DNA of 64,000 bases from Vigna angularis. Taxonomy: Eukaryota; Streptophyta; Magnoliopsida; Fabales; Fabaceae. Shown here piece after piece: positions 12,069-22,855 of this stretch. The position numbers and the translations under genes are program-made. A model generated the notes under the pieces. That model did no database searches. It was not told the DNA's origin and was given only the letters and a program-made list of their open reading frames with translations. The DNA is taken from positions 22,056,825 through 22,120,824 of the forward strand of contig NC_068974.1 of NCBI RefSeq assembly GCF_016808095.1. Reading direction: 5' to 3'. Positions within the stretch are counted from its first letter, which is position 1. Every line of letters begins with the position of its first letter.

Positions 12069-12207
12069 ATGGCGCTCAGCGGTATTTTACCGCTGAGCGG
12101 TAATACCGCATGATCCATTTTGCCCCCAGCTGCTGTTTTTGCCCCTCAGCGGTGATTTTTGCACCTGAAAAGTGCCGCTCAGCGGTATTTTACCGCTCAG
12201 CGCCACT
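12069..12207 (-). promoter_or_regulatory. CCGCTNAGCGG palindrome cluster in LTR U3
   Basis: Contains perfect odd palindromes CCGCTGAGCGG (12090-12100) and CCGCTCAGCGG (12175-12185), plus half-matched copies near 12072, 12150 and 12194. The cluster is about 70-210 bp upstream of the TATA-like box. The same arrangement occurs in the other B LTR (6963-7101), in A (2511-2650) and in the 51466 LTR (52245-52375). A protein-binding or enhancer role is inference from position and conservation. Confidence 0.55.
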
Positions 12208-12506
12208 CGGTCACACGTTTTCTGCGTTCTGGTTGGTTTTTCAGCATTCTGGTTGACTAGTTGACTTTTCTGGTTTCTGGTTGACTTTTCAGCACTCCAA
12301 TCATTCGGTATTTTAATTCTTCTTTCAAATCATTCAATTAGCCTACAAAATCAAGGGAATCTTGCATAAAACCATTAAATTCACTTTCAACTCTCTTATT
12401 CTCAAAACTAAAGCAAAAATATGATTTCAAGCTAGTTTCTAAGTCTTAAAGGTTGCTTTTGGTATCAAATTTAAGCATAAAAATAACGGTTTTTCAACCG
12501 TTATCA

Positions 12507-13497
12507 ATTACTCATTGGTTTTGCAATTTTTGAGAAGTCTTTAATAAATCTTCTATAAAATCTGGCATGACCTAAGAAGCTTCTGATTCCCTTCACATTT
12601 GTTGGTGGAGGGAGTTTCTCAATGACCTCTACTTTGGCTTTATCAACTTCAATCCCGTTAGCAGAAATCTTGTGCCCTAACACAATTCCTTTTGTTACCA
12701 TGAAATGACATTTCTCCCAATTAAGTACCAGATTTTTTTGAACACACCTTTTGAGAACAATATCCAGATTCGCCAAACACCTTTGGAAAGAATCTCCAAA
12801 GACTGAAAAATCATCCATGAAGACTTCAATGCACTTATCTATGAGATCTGCAAAAATTGTCTGCATACACCTTTGAAATGTGGCTGGAGCATTACATAAC
12901 CCAAATGACATCTTTCTATAGGTAAAGACACCAAAAGGACATGTAAATGACGTCTTCTCTTGGTCTTTTGGATCTACCACAATTTGGTTGTATCCAGAAT
13001 ATCCATCCAGAAAACAATAAAAAGCCTAACCTGCTAATCTCTCCAGCATCTGATCTATGAAAGGAAGAGGAAAATGATCCTTCCTAGTAGCTTTATTCAA
13101 CTTTTTGTAATCAATGCACATTCTCCATCCAGTAACAGTCCGAGTAAGAATAAGCTCATTCTTCTCATTATAGATTACTATCATCCCACCTTTCTTTGGA
13201 ACTACCTGTACTGGACTCACCTATTCACTGTCAGAGATTGGATAAATAATGCCAGCTTCTAAAAGCTTCAATACCTCTTTTCTAACCACCTCCTTCATAA
13301 CAGGATTTAGCCTTCTTTGTGGTTGAGCACTCGGCTTATAATCATCTTCCATAAAGATCCTGTGCATGCAATAAGTTGGACTTATACCTTTAAGATCTGA
13401 AATTGACCATCCAATAACTTCTTTGTTGGCTTTTAATATTTCTACCAACTTTTCTTCTTCTTCAGGAAGCAAAGAATTACTGATGATAACTAGCTTT
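12507..13497 (-). pseudogene. Element A reverse transcriptase
   Basis: Minus-strand RT read from 13497 down. The finger/palm start includes GWRMCIDYKKLNKATRKDHF (near 13140-13080), and the polymerase motif FMDDFSVF lies near 12815. The thumb/connection segment with GHARFYRRFIKDFSKIAKP reaches the element B insertion point. In-frame stops occur near 13220 and 13025 and another just above 13472, so the domain is interrupted at least three times. It continues as RNase H at 6006 after the insertion. The YXDD-type box itself is undamaged. Confidence 0.9.
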
Positions 13498-13499
13498 GT

Positions 13500-14150
13500 T
13501 CCATCTTCTTCTAGAAAAACCTACTTCAAATGTGATGGTAACATTTTTAATTCTAACTTCTTTGCTTTCACTTCTTCTTTGATATCAATTGTCTCAAACT
13601 GAACATCTTCCATTGGAATCTCCTTCAATGTCTCCAAATTCGTCATACATTCATCAATTAATTTCTCTTCTTCTTCATTTAAATCTTCACAAGCATCAAT
13701 AAGAGTTTTCTCTAGTGGAGAAGAATAACGTACCATCCTTTCTTGAACCATACAAACTTCATCAAGTATATCAAGTTGAAAACATGCTTTATCATCTTTA
13801 GGATGTGTCATGGCTTTGAATACATCAAAGTTCACTTCTTCATCTTGAACTCCCACTTTAAGCTTACCATTCTCCACATCAATTAGAACTCTAGCAGTCT
13901 TCATAAATGGTCTCCCAAGAATGAGAGGCACATCTCCATTTTCCTCCATCTCCATTATAACAAAATCCACTACAAATTTGTCAACCTTTACCAGCACATC
14001 TTCAACTACCCATAAGGATACTTAAGAGACATGTCCGCCAAATGGAGTGTCATTCGCGTGGGTTTGAGTTCCAACCCCTGAATTCTTTTGAACATAGAAA
14101 GCGGCATTAAATTAATGCTAGCTCCCAAATCAATCAACGCCCTTCCAACT
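13500..14150 (-). pseudogene. Element A retropepsin-like protease and linker
   Basis: Read from about 14150. The active-site region reads DLGASINLMP, with L where family members have S/T/C in D-[ST]-G. Downstream DVPLILGRPFMKTARVLID (near 13930-13870) is the typical ILGRPF motif of plant gypsy proteases. A Glu-rich linker to RT follows. A stop separates it from RT at about 13520, and a frame change precedes the segment at about 14000. Confidence 0.8.
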
Positions 14151-14935
14151 TCTCACTCTCCTATAGTGCAGGGAATAGTGAAGCTCCCTGGATCTTTAAA
14201 CTTGACAGGTAATTGTTGTATGATTGCACTACAGTTACCTTGCACTTCAATGGTCTCCTTTTCAATGTATTTTCTTTTCTTTGTAAGGAGTTCCTTCCAA
14301 AATTTTGCATAGGATGGCATCTGTTGCAATGCTTCAGAGAAAGGAATGGTAATCTCCAGTTTTTTAAACATCTCCATGAACCTTTCCAATTGTTTTTCCT
14401 TCTCCTTCCTTGAATAATCTTTGGATAAGGAAGGAGGTTTTCAACTAATTTTTTTTTCTCTCATCTTCCTCTTCTCTCTTTTTCTCTCTCTCAATCTTAT
14501 CTTTCCACTCAAGTATTTCTTTCCCACTCTCATTTTCTTTCTCTTTTCTCTCTATTTTTCTTTCCTCTAATACTTTACCACTTCTAGTAACAATGGTTTT
14601 ACACTCTTCACTCAAATCACTCTTTGCATCCTTCCCACAACCTTCCATCTTGTTGAACCTTTGCCCAATGTGCATCTTCATACTGTTAAATGCAGCCTCT
14701 ACATTCTTATAATAAGAGATGCTCATTTTCATGAATTGTTGGAAAGTATCTTCCATTGTAGTTTTCTCAGATGGAGTAATTTGTGGCTTCCACTATTTCT
14801 GCTGCTTTTGAACCATTCAAATATCATATATCTCTTGAGGTAATAAAGATAGCTTCTTTGTCACTTCTTCCAACTGCTGAGAGATGATCTTATTTTGTGC
14901 AAGCAAGGCATCTTGAGATTGCAATTGTAATATAT
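14151..14935 (-). pseudogene. Element A gag C-terminal remnant
   Basis: The segment 14389-14155 contains FMEMFKKLEITIP...LQQMP, the same gag-protease linker as at the end of element B's ORF. Upstream, 14756-14445 is a Lys/Glu-rich gag tail (FQQFMKMSISYYKNVEAAF). No zinc knuckle or gag core was recognised. Beyond 14900 the sequence becomes a patchwork of short direct repeats, so the element is probably truncated there. Confidence 0.7.
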
Positions 14936-16121
14936 CTAAAATTTTGTGCAAGCAAGGCATCTTTGTCACTTCTTCCAACTTCAATAAATCTGTATATCAT
15001 ACATTGTAATATATCTAAAATTTATAAAAGAGAAAGCACCATGGACATTAATTCCAAAATAAAGGAACAATACATAGGTAAAAAGAAAATAAAGAATAAG
15101 ACAAAAAAGATCCTACAAAAATTCATTTTTTAATACAATTATGATGTTGCTCAGTTACTATAAATTGATGATAGGCCTAGTAACAATAGAAAGAATAATA
15201 CATAGGTAACAACAACTATGAATGTCTACTCTAGTAAACATTTGACAGTCACCCAATTTTTGAACTCAAATGCCCATACATATTTCATCTAAAATGCCAT
15301 TTGTTTAATTTAACAGCACAAAAGTAGTATTTTTAAAGAAAAGAAATCATCCTAGGAGCCTTGGAAGAGGATTATGCTTGATGAATCGTGAAATAGGAAA
15401 ACACAAGTAGGCATTGAACAAATATGCTTGAGATGCAAAGGAAAAGAGAAAAATGGCAGGTTACTACTAGACCAAAAGAGATTACTTTGTTGGCATTCAA
15501 TGATTTAAAAAAATAACAACAATGAGAAATTCCCTCTCACCTGGACATTGTGCTCGTCACTACAGATGGGATAATTTCAGATCCAAAGTCATTGAATGAA
15601 GAACATTTCCATCTTAATAGTTGTAATAGAGTTTCAGTTCTAAACACCTACATACCCATGCATGCAATATAAGGATGTTTTTCTGCTTCTTGTGGCGATA
15701 ACCCTAGAAGAGTGGTGTCAACACGCTGTAGTAATTTAAACTAGAAATGTTAGATGAAATCAATTCTTGATAAAACTTGTAGCAAAAAGCACTTTTTAGA
15801 AGAAAATAATGAATCTTGTTTGGTTCTCTTACCACTTGCTGGTTTTAAAAACCATTTTCTCAAACAAAAGAATCATTTGATCTGGAAGAGAGCTTGCATT
15901 GCCAAGAATCAGTGTGAACGATTAAGCTAAAATACTAAATCAGGACAATATCAACACCAAGGCGAACATACAAATGAAACCTAAATCAGAAAAGTGTATG
16001 CGTACACATATCACTTTCTCCTAGGCATATCAACAAACATGTAGAGATCATAGTAAAAGTGGCAGTAAAATTCTGCTCCACAAAGAATCTTGTGGTGGTG
16101 ACAGCGTACTTAAACAGATGC
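14936..16121. other. Unassigned AT-rich region
   Basis: The word ttgtaatatatctaaaattt occurs twice, near 14925 and 15006. Otherwise I see only short ORFs with no recognisable domain, and no terminal repeats that pair up. It could be decayed retrotransposon leader or non-coding host sequence. Confidence 0.4.
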
Positions 16122-16129
16122 AGGAGAAG

Positions 16130-16598
16130 TAGGGATGGCAAAGAAAAATCTGTGGGGAAAAATTTGCGACGGTAGTTGCTATCCGCGAATATTTATTACC
16201 GCGGGTAACGAGTAGCGGGTATTTTAATATCCGTTTCTAAACGGGTCGGGTGTGGGTATTAAATTATTCGCCCCGCGGGTACTCGCTATCTGTAAAAAAA
16301 TAACAAAAAAATATTAATTTTTATTTTTTAAATTAACTTTAATTAAAAATAAAATTTATCTATATTTTATTAGGTTAAATTTAATTAAAATTAAATTTTA
16401 ATTTATATTTAATTTACTTTATATTATATTATATATATTTTTTGTAATTTTATTTAAAAAATGTATAAAATACTATTTTTTTAATTTTTTGCGGGTATCC
16501 GCGGGTATTTTCTAAGCGGGTACCCTTACGGGTAGCGGGTCAGATTTTTTTTGCGAGTAGACACTATCTGTGCCCGATTCGACCCGTTGTCATCCCTA
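16130..16598. mobile_element. hAT-type MITE
   Basis: A 469-bp element with termini TAGGGATGGCAA and, inverted, TAGGGATGACAA. It is flanked by a perfect 8-bp target duplication AGGAGAAG (16122-16129 and 16599-16606). Subterminal regions are rich in gcgggta/cgggtac words. The centre is very AT-rich and non-coding. The 8-bp duplication and TAGGG...CAA ends fit the hAT superfamily. Confidence 0.92.
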
Positions 16599-16606
16599 AG
16601 GAGAAG

Positions 16607-17162
16607 CTTCAATAAAACACTTGAAGACGGCTAGTGTCGAGCAGCGGAAAGCAAGAAAAGAAAGCTTGAAGACTTGTCGAGCATCAGAAGGCTAATGGGG
16701 GAGAGGGGAGGAGGGATGGGCGGCGGTAGAGAGGAAGAGGGCAACAAAACTTTGACGGCTGCAAAAAATATGTGATGGTAGTGATTGAAAATGAATTCTA
16801 TTGAAGAAAGAAACTAAACAAAGAAAATAACACACGCAGTTCAAACAGTTAACTGCACCGAAATATGTAAAGTTCAGTTTTTTTAAACTGAATTAAAGAA
16901 TAAATTAATTAATTTTTAGTATACATTAGTTTATTGTTTTTAAGTATAATAGAGTATAGATAAATGTAGTTTAGTACAGTTTGTTAAATTATGTCCAACC
17001 CTAACATTCTCAAAACCAAAGTAAAAAAGCATACTCGTGAACATCTATGATAAATTCTTTTTAGCTCTAAGGCCTTTGCAAATACACACCCTTAGCTAGA
17101 AACATATCTTAACCACTTTTTCACTAAGAAAAAAAAATGAGAAATTAGGTATTGTAACAACC
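16607..17162. other. Unassigned region
   Basis: A G-rich purine stretch (gggggagaggggaggagggatgg, near 16697) and an AT-rich tail. No coding or repeat signal that I can support. Confidence 0.35.
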
Positions 17163-17390
17163 TTGGGCAAGAAAAGAGGAGGCTGGACAAAATTGAGAAA
17201 AAATAAACCTCAAATCAATGACAAAAAAGAAATAAAAGAGGTTGAACATGAACCAATTGAAAGAAAATCGAAAAAGATCAAAATCAAAAACAAAAAGGTG
17301 CGTGAATCAAGAGCTCGAAATGAAGTAGATCTAAGAAATGGAAGGAACAATCTATCAAAGACCTCAAAAGAGTTGGAAGGAAAGAAATGA
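17163..17390 (+). pseudogene. Lys-rich ORF, possibly a gypsy internal fragment
   Basis: A 75-residue Lys/Glu/Arg-rich ORF (KKIKIKNKKVRESRARNEVD). I do not recognise a domain. It lies on the same strand as, and some 400 bp before, a PPT and LTR-like start at 17810-17820. It could therefore be the tail of a plus-strand gypsy element's coding region. It could equally be chance low-complexity coding. Confidence 0.25.
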
Positions 17391-18420
17391 ATTTATTTTT
17401 CATGCCAGTTGCTCAACTTTCTCTTAATGAGTATGTGTATCATTGAAAAACCCTAAGACTCTTTATAATCCAACCTCATTACAAGCCTATACATGTCCTT
17501 AGTGATCCTTGAAGGTTAAGTAAAAGAAGTATTCATGCAGATGATGTATAAAATCTGGAAAGGGTTGACATCTACTACGAGCTTTCTCGTGCAAACACAA
17601 GAGTCCATTAACAAATCTGCACTAACTCAAAAGCTATGAAAACTTATGCTATGTTATTTTTGAAAATGCAATGAAATGTGTACATTTTTCTGATCTTCAT
17701 TGCTTGAAAAGAAAGCAACCAATGAATTCAGATTGTGAACCAACCTTTTATTTGGAAATATGCTAGATAGTTTAAATTTAAGATTTGTTTTAAGTCAAAC
17801 AAAGTTTGAAGTTGGGGGTGTTGATAAGTGTCTAGTATTAGTTAATTTCAATGTTAAATTGACACTTATCTTGCTTTAATTATGTATAAAATCCATGTTA
17901 ACTACCTCAATCTTACTTATTTTTTAGGAATACGAGATTTCATAGAGTCAAAGATGCATATATTGAAGAAAATATGAAGAATTCATACACTTTTCAAAGA
18001 ATTTTGTACAACACGGCTTCAACGCCATTTGAGGGCTTGAGCCATAAAGAAAACCCAGCAGAGAAGGTTTCCTTAAGCCTTGACCCAAGGCTCAAGCCAT
18101 GAAGAATCATTCATCATGAAGTAATCTCAAGAGGTTCCAGCCTAGGAACTCACTACTCAAGCTATAAAAAAAACCCCATATGAAGGAAACCTCACAGTTG
18201 GAGCCATGAACCACCTAGAGTTACGTGTCAAAGTTTTTAGATACAATACTTCAGATCAATTTTAAGAGACTTTTGGAGAGAGCTTTTCTGGAGACTCTTT
18301 AAGAGACTTTGAAAGTAGTTTTAGAGAGAGACTCTAGGGAGTCTTCACACTCATATCAATTATGTGAGCATTTTGTTTTATAAAGGCATGCACAAACTAT
18401 CATACAAAACAAGTTTTGTA
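17391..18420 (+). repeat. Plus-strand gypsy 3' region and LTR-like segment
   Basis: aagtttgaagttgggggtg at 17802-17820 looks like a polypurine tract. It is followed by TGTTGATAAGTGTC, a typical LTR start in Athila-like elements. Just inside is a hairpin with perfect 10-bp arms, gataagtgtc (17823-17832) and gacacttatc (17861-17870). A TATA-like gctataaaaaaaac lies near 18160. The right end of the LTR is not obvious, so the boundary is approximate. Confidence 0.45.
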
Positions 18421-18593
18421 AATTGGTCGTACTAGGGCTAATGGCTTTGTTAATTTGGGTTAGTATGTCTTGGCGGTAGGATTTTAGTTTCAACTATACT
18501 CTTTAGTGGTTGATGGGGTTGCTATAGTACTTGTGTTTACGATCACTTTATTTATTATATCACCTTTCTATACTTTGGTGGCATGCTCGCACA

Positions 18594-18785
18594 AGTCCTA
18601 CTTTGGTAAGTGAGCCATGTTTTGATAAATAAGATTGAAAGAGTCTTACTTTAGTAAGTGGGTCCTATTGTGGTAAACATGATCAAGGGAGTCTTGCTTT
18701 GGTAAGCAGGACCTAAATTGGTAAACAGGATTGTGGAAGTCCTGCTTTGGTAAGTGGATCCTGTTTTGGTGAATAGGTCTAGTGG
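18594..18785 (+). repeat. Degenerate tandem repeat, unit about 45-50 bp
   Basis: Four or so diverged copies built on agtcctgctttggtaagtgg plus tcctgttttggtgaa-type words. Non-coding. It may belong to the LTR or 3' region of a decayed gypsy element. Confidence 0.7.
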
Positions 18786-20040
18786 CCAAAGTATGGAAGA
18801 AAACATAGTGGGTAATGGTGATAACATGGTTTGCCTGGATTGAAGTATGGATTGAGAATGTTTTATTGTGTGGTGGATTTGATTTGAGTAAGGGTGTTAT
18901 GAGCTTAGATAGTAATTGATAATTACATTATTATATATTGTTGTGGTGTTTATTCTGTTAGCTTACTCTTACATTTTGTGGTTATAATTTTCACTTGCGG
19001 TGATCGTACTTATACGGGAGTAGGTGATATTACAGAAAAGGTTGTTGATGATGTTGATGCTCTATAGAACAAGAGACGAGTGAGGAATTATTATCGGAGT
19101 TTTCAAAATGTTTGAAAATTAAATTATTTATGTTTTAGTATGTTATTTCAAGTTGTAATTGAATTAATTATTATTCCCAAATGTTTTTGTTTATTTCAGA
19201 CAATGAAATAAAGTTTTAAATTTTCACTATATTGTGATGGTGTAAGAGTTTTGTTTTTCTATATCATGAACCTTTTATTTACATGTGACATTCTAAATTG
19301 AGATGTTACATGGAAAATCATAAAATAAGAGGCCTGGTCAAATAAAGTTCGAGAAAAGGATCATGAATTTGAGGAAGGAGTCTTTTAAAGAATAAGAACT
19401 TTTAATCACGTGATAAGAAGGATCAGTTTAAGGATATCCCAATTTTGAACTCAGAAGGTTGAATGTTTAGAAGTGTGGTTTATAGAGGGATGTTAATGTT
19501 CTAGCCAAGAGATAAGATTTGTTAAAGCATGGAGTATTTTTTGTTTATTTTAGTCTTACTAGTCCTTTTTATAGCTAAGTATCCTTTTTTTACTTATAAT
19601 TCTTTTGTTAAAATTAAGGCACATACGCCTAATCTTTTGCCTTGTACAATTGGTTTTTTTATTAGTTTATTTGTTTCTTTTATTAAGATTTGTTATATTA
19701 TTTTACATATATTTCTAAATTAAGTATTTGTTATGGTTTTGATGGTGATAAAATCTTTTTACATTTCCACATTATGAATAAAATATAATTTATTTCTTAA
19801 TATTATATTTTAACAATTCTAAATTGTCTAAAACAACAAAACTTGTTAAAACTAAGTTCACATTCTACTTATCACTATAAAACCTGTCAAGTAATATGAA
19901 TAATTAAAAGCAGACAACATCTTATTTGTAATTACGATTTTATAATATAAATTTGGATATTTTTACCATTTTGATGTAATTTCGTTATGAAATTATAAAA
20001 ATAATATAATTTTTTTTTAAAATTGAGTTTTATCATATAA
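18786..20040 (+). other. Decayed retroelement tail and AT-rich DNA
   Basis: Around 19000-19310 the text (ttatttcagacaatgaaataa, then tgtgacattctaaattgag and atgttaca) resembles the 3' part of a Ty3/gypsy LTR by memory of the style only. 19310-20040 is AT-rich with no gene or paired repeat seen. Confidence 0.3.
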
Positions 20041-20049
20041 TAAAATTAA

Positions 20050-20362
20050 GGCTTAATAGCCTCTTTTCTCCCTAGTTTTGGTCAGTTGTGTCAATTAGGT
20101 CCCTTTTTTAAAAATAGTGTCTAGTTGGTCCTTATTTAGAAAATTTTGTGCTAACATCGTCCCTTCCATTGAAAAGAATTAAACAGAGTTAATCGTTTGA
20201 TGATACGTCACTACATAGTGGTAACGTGTCATTTTAATGTTGTCTGTGTGGTATTGTGGCAAGAAATTACATGTTGAGGTGGATACTAGACATTGGGTTA
20301 TTCAAATTGGGGAAAATTTGAGTTAGGTCACAAGCCATTTTCATTTCTGCCAAAGAACAGAG
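20050..20362 (+). repeat. Left TIR of the MULE
   Basis: About 313 bp that pair with 27355-27665 in inverted orientation. By eye roughly three quarters of positions agree, including ggcttaataNc, ttggtcc..tatttagaaa, ttgaaattgggg-like and aaagaacagag-like blocks. It probably holds the promoter of the GRF gene, as TIRs do in MuDR (inference). Confidence 0.85.
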
Positions 20363-20591
20363 TTGCGAACACAGTAGAGTGGTGGGTGTTGTTGATCTTG
20401 TTCTTCTTCTTGGCGTTTATGTTGTTGTTGTTTAGGGTTTGGATTTGAGGGTTGTGTGTTGGCAATAGCGTGGTTGTCGGTGGTTGTTCGTTGTTGGCGA
20501 AGTGGTTTGTGGTCGTTGGTGGTGGTTCGTGGTCATTGTTGGTGGTTCGTGGTCGTGGTTGTATCATTTTGGCGTTGGGTTTGAAGTGGTA

Positions 20592-21060
20592 ATGTCTTTG
20601 AATCAAGGTTGTTCATCTTGCTCACGGGGGAGCTCTCGTGGTGGTTCATCCAGAGGTTTCGTTGGAAGCCAAATATGCCATTATAGGGAGCTTGCTGTGT
20701 TGTGAGTGGCAAAAACAGTGAAGAACGAGGGGAAGCAATTCTAGGGCTGTCCTAATTACAAGGTTTGTAGTTTAATTTTTGTGTTAAATTATTTTGGTGA
20801 TTAATGAATTGTTTATGGTTGAATAATTTGAACAGCACATAAGAAATGAAGAACTTAAAGGATGCAATTACTTTAAATGACGTAATGAAGAAACTGTAGA
20901 TGATGTTGGTAGTACTATTGCGAGGCAAAGAAGAAAGATTAATAGCCTGGAGAAATATGTTATCGGTTATCAGAAAAGGGAGAAGATTTTAATATGGATG
21001 CTATGTTTTATGGGGTTTATAAACATCATTCTTGTTTGTATTTTGTTTAAAAGTCCATGA
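20592..21060 (+). pseudogene. GRF zinc-finger / coiled-coil / membrane protein pseudogene of the MULE
   Basis: Exon 1 is 20592-20762 and exon 2 is 20836-21060, around a GT-AG intron of 73 bp. Exon 1 reads a Ser/Gly/Arg-rich start (MSLNQGCSSCSRGSSRGG), then CHYRELAVL, stop, VAKTVKNEGKQF, stop, GCPNYK. Exon 2 begins GCNYFK, stop, RNEE, followed by a heptad-like helix (TIARQRRKINSLEKYVIGYQ) and a hydrophobic segment (MLCFMGFINIILVCILF) before the stop. The zinc finger, N..G..F..C..Y spacing and C-terminal membrane helix match plant GRF-type proteins of the At4g04775-like class (family knowledge). Stops sit where family members have R or W, consistent with C-to-T/G-to-A decay. Confidence 0.75.
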
Positions 21061-21239
21061 TGTGTTGTACTACAAAGTTGTTGTTAACAGTAGATTGACT
21101 ATATTGTAATGGGATGTTTTTAAATGAATGAAAAATGTCAATTTCTACATCTGAATTTATGGTTTGAATATACATTTGGTGTGCTATTGTTATGAATAAT
21201 AAAATGAGAATAAATGAGAATATAAAAGAAGGATTAATA

Positions 21240-21620
21240 AACTTGTACTGGGTTCAAGTGACAGGAATACAAAAAAACACTTTATGAAGGCTGAAATTAT
21301 AGTAACATGTACTGGGTTCAAGTCACAGGTATACAAAAAAAGGACTGTCAAACTTGGTTGAAAAGATGTGGTTTGACAGCTCTAGCAGACACAAAATACC
21401 AGCATCACAAATACGAACAATCATAACGCTAACATAATTACTTCACAAGAACCACATAAATCTATCCAATATAGTCAATCATTTTGCAATCTGCACTACA
21501 TAAATATGGCAATCTGCAACACATAAATTTGGCAATCACCAACACATAAATTTGGCAATCTGCAGCACATCTATCATGCAAACTACAACAGATAAATTTG
21601 GGAATCTGCAACAGATATGA
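21240..21620. repeat. Short repeats between the two MULE genes
   Basis: tgtactgggttcaagt plus cacaggtatacaaaaaa occurs twice (near 21245 and 21308). From 21480 to 21620 there are five or so diverged copies of a unit like acataaatttggcaatctgc, about 27-30 bp. This is the convergent 3' region of the two MULE genes; no coding signal. Confidence 0.75.
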
Positions 21621-22855
21621 TCCAACACAGAAACTAGAATAACAATTTCACACAACATATATGATTCAAAACAAAAATTGGAATTCAATTCAGATTGAAA
21701 TGATTGAAATGTACAAAATTCTTGTTCATGGTAGAATTCACACTGAACCAGGATTCAAACTGAAGTTCAAATTGCACATAAAATTTTACAAAATAGCCCA
21801 TACTAGGCTGTAACAAACTTGACCTAAACATTTAGTGACTTCTAAAAAAGTTCTAAACTCTTGTTGTAGTTGGCTAACTTTGTTGAATTTGGAATTCAAT
21901 GACCTGACTTGATTGAGATTGAGTTTAGTTTGTTGGAGCATCTTGTGGGCAAGTATTTCTTTTATGACCAAGCTGTCTACATATGCCACATCTCTTACGA
22001 GTTCCACCTTGCTTTAGTTGTGTGTCATCCTTCTTTAGCTCCCAAGGCTCTAGTTTTCTTTTCTTTTATGGTCTATACCAGGCAACACCCTTTTAGGTGG
22101 AGGTAACACATCATGATGAGAAGTCATTTCCCAAAGTTGAGGACTGTTGACAGGGTATATCATTGGAATGTAAGTTTCTTGATATATTGACCTTTTAAAC
22201 CAATGTGAGATGTAGTCTTCTCCATTGATGTTCAAAAATGACATGGCAGCCAGTGCATGGCAGCATGGAATTCCTGATACAGTCCACTTTCTGCAACTGC
22301 ATTCAACTTTATTTATGTCAACCACAAACTTTTTACCAATGGTTGAAGTGTGTCTAATCTAAAAAATTTGAAGTCCTGACCAACTTCACATGTAGTTATT
22401 TTCTGTCTATTTGTTGTCCATTTCTTCATGAGGTACATACGAATGTCTTCCATCATTATGATGATGGGCTTACCCCTTGCACTTAATATCACACTGTTAA
22501 AAGCTTCAAACATATTATTGACTAAGGTGTCACAAATAGCTTTACCCGTAAACCTTGACCGTGACCAAAATCTAGTTAAAGAAATAACAAGTCAAACATA
22601 TGAGGCAGCAAAGCAAACAAAAGTAAACACGCACAATGGATTTAAATAACTGTTATGGGTTGACATACCTTGGTGGAATGGCTAGCAAGTATTTAGATGC
22701 ATCTGCATTGACATCTTTAATTTCTTTCATCACTGCCTCCCATGCTTGAGGGTGTGTTGATGATGCTACCTTCCATAATAGACGCTTTAAAATTTGACCA
22801 GGAAATTTCTTCCTAAAATTTTCATAAATGTGGCGCACATAAAACCTTTGCTCCA

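Larger units (their letters stand above)
6007..12506 (-). mobile_element. Element B: complete gag-only LTR retrotransposon (TR-GAG type)
   Basis: A 6500-bp minus-strand insertion with two LTRs of 1415 and 1394 bp, a PBS next to the right LTR, a PPT next to the left LTR and one partial gag ORF. No protease, RT, RNase H or integrase is present. It is flanked by the 5-bp target duplication ATTAC (6002-6006 and 12507-12511). Removing the element and one ATTAC copy makes element A's RT/RNase H reading frame continuous, so the boundaries are exact. The LTRs differ by about eight substitutions by eye plus one 21-bp repeat-unit gap, which indicates a recent insertion. It would need enzymes in trans, presumably from an element A-like relative. 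Confidence 0.93.
11113..12506 (-). repeat. 5' LTR of element B
   Basis: TGATGG...TTATCA termini, 1394 bp. On the sense strand U3 comes first (12506 downward), then the palindrome cluster at 12207-12069, then a TATA-like box (TATTTAA, 11997-11991), then R/U5. The PBS lies immediately left. Confidence 0.93.
1602..14935 (-). mobile_element. Element A: 5'-truncated Athila-like Ty3/gypsy retrotransposon
   Basis: Minus-strand LTR retrotransposon. From high to low coordinate it holds the gag C-terminal part, protease, RT, (element B insertion), RNase H, integrase, a long 3' UTR, a PPT and the 3' LTR. No 5' LTR or PBS was found to the right; recognisable gag ends near 14935 in a scrambled patch where short words such as ttgtgcaagcaaggcatct occur twice. 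The ORFs are broken by several in-frame stops and frameshifts. The 3' UTR and LTR resemble those of element B closely enough to put both in one family. Assignment to Athila rests on gene order, the long 3' UTR after integrase, and the conserved 3' UTR block; it is inference. Confidence 0.8.

Noticed and set aside
20484..20591. Upstream extension of the GRF gene reading MFVVGEVVCGRWWW
   Set aside because: Low-complexity ggtggttcgtgg repeats; the internal Met at 20592 fits the family start better.
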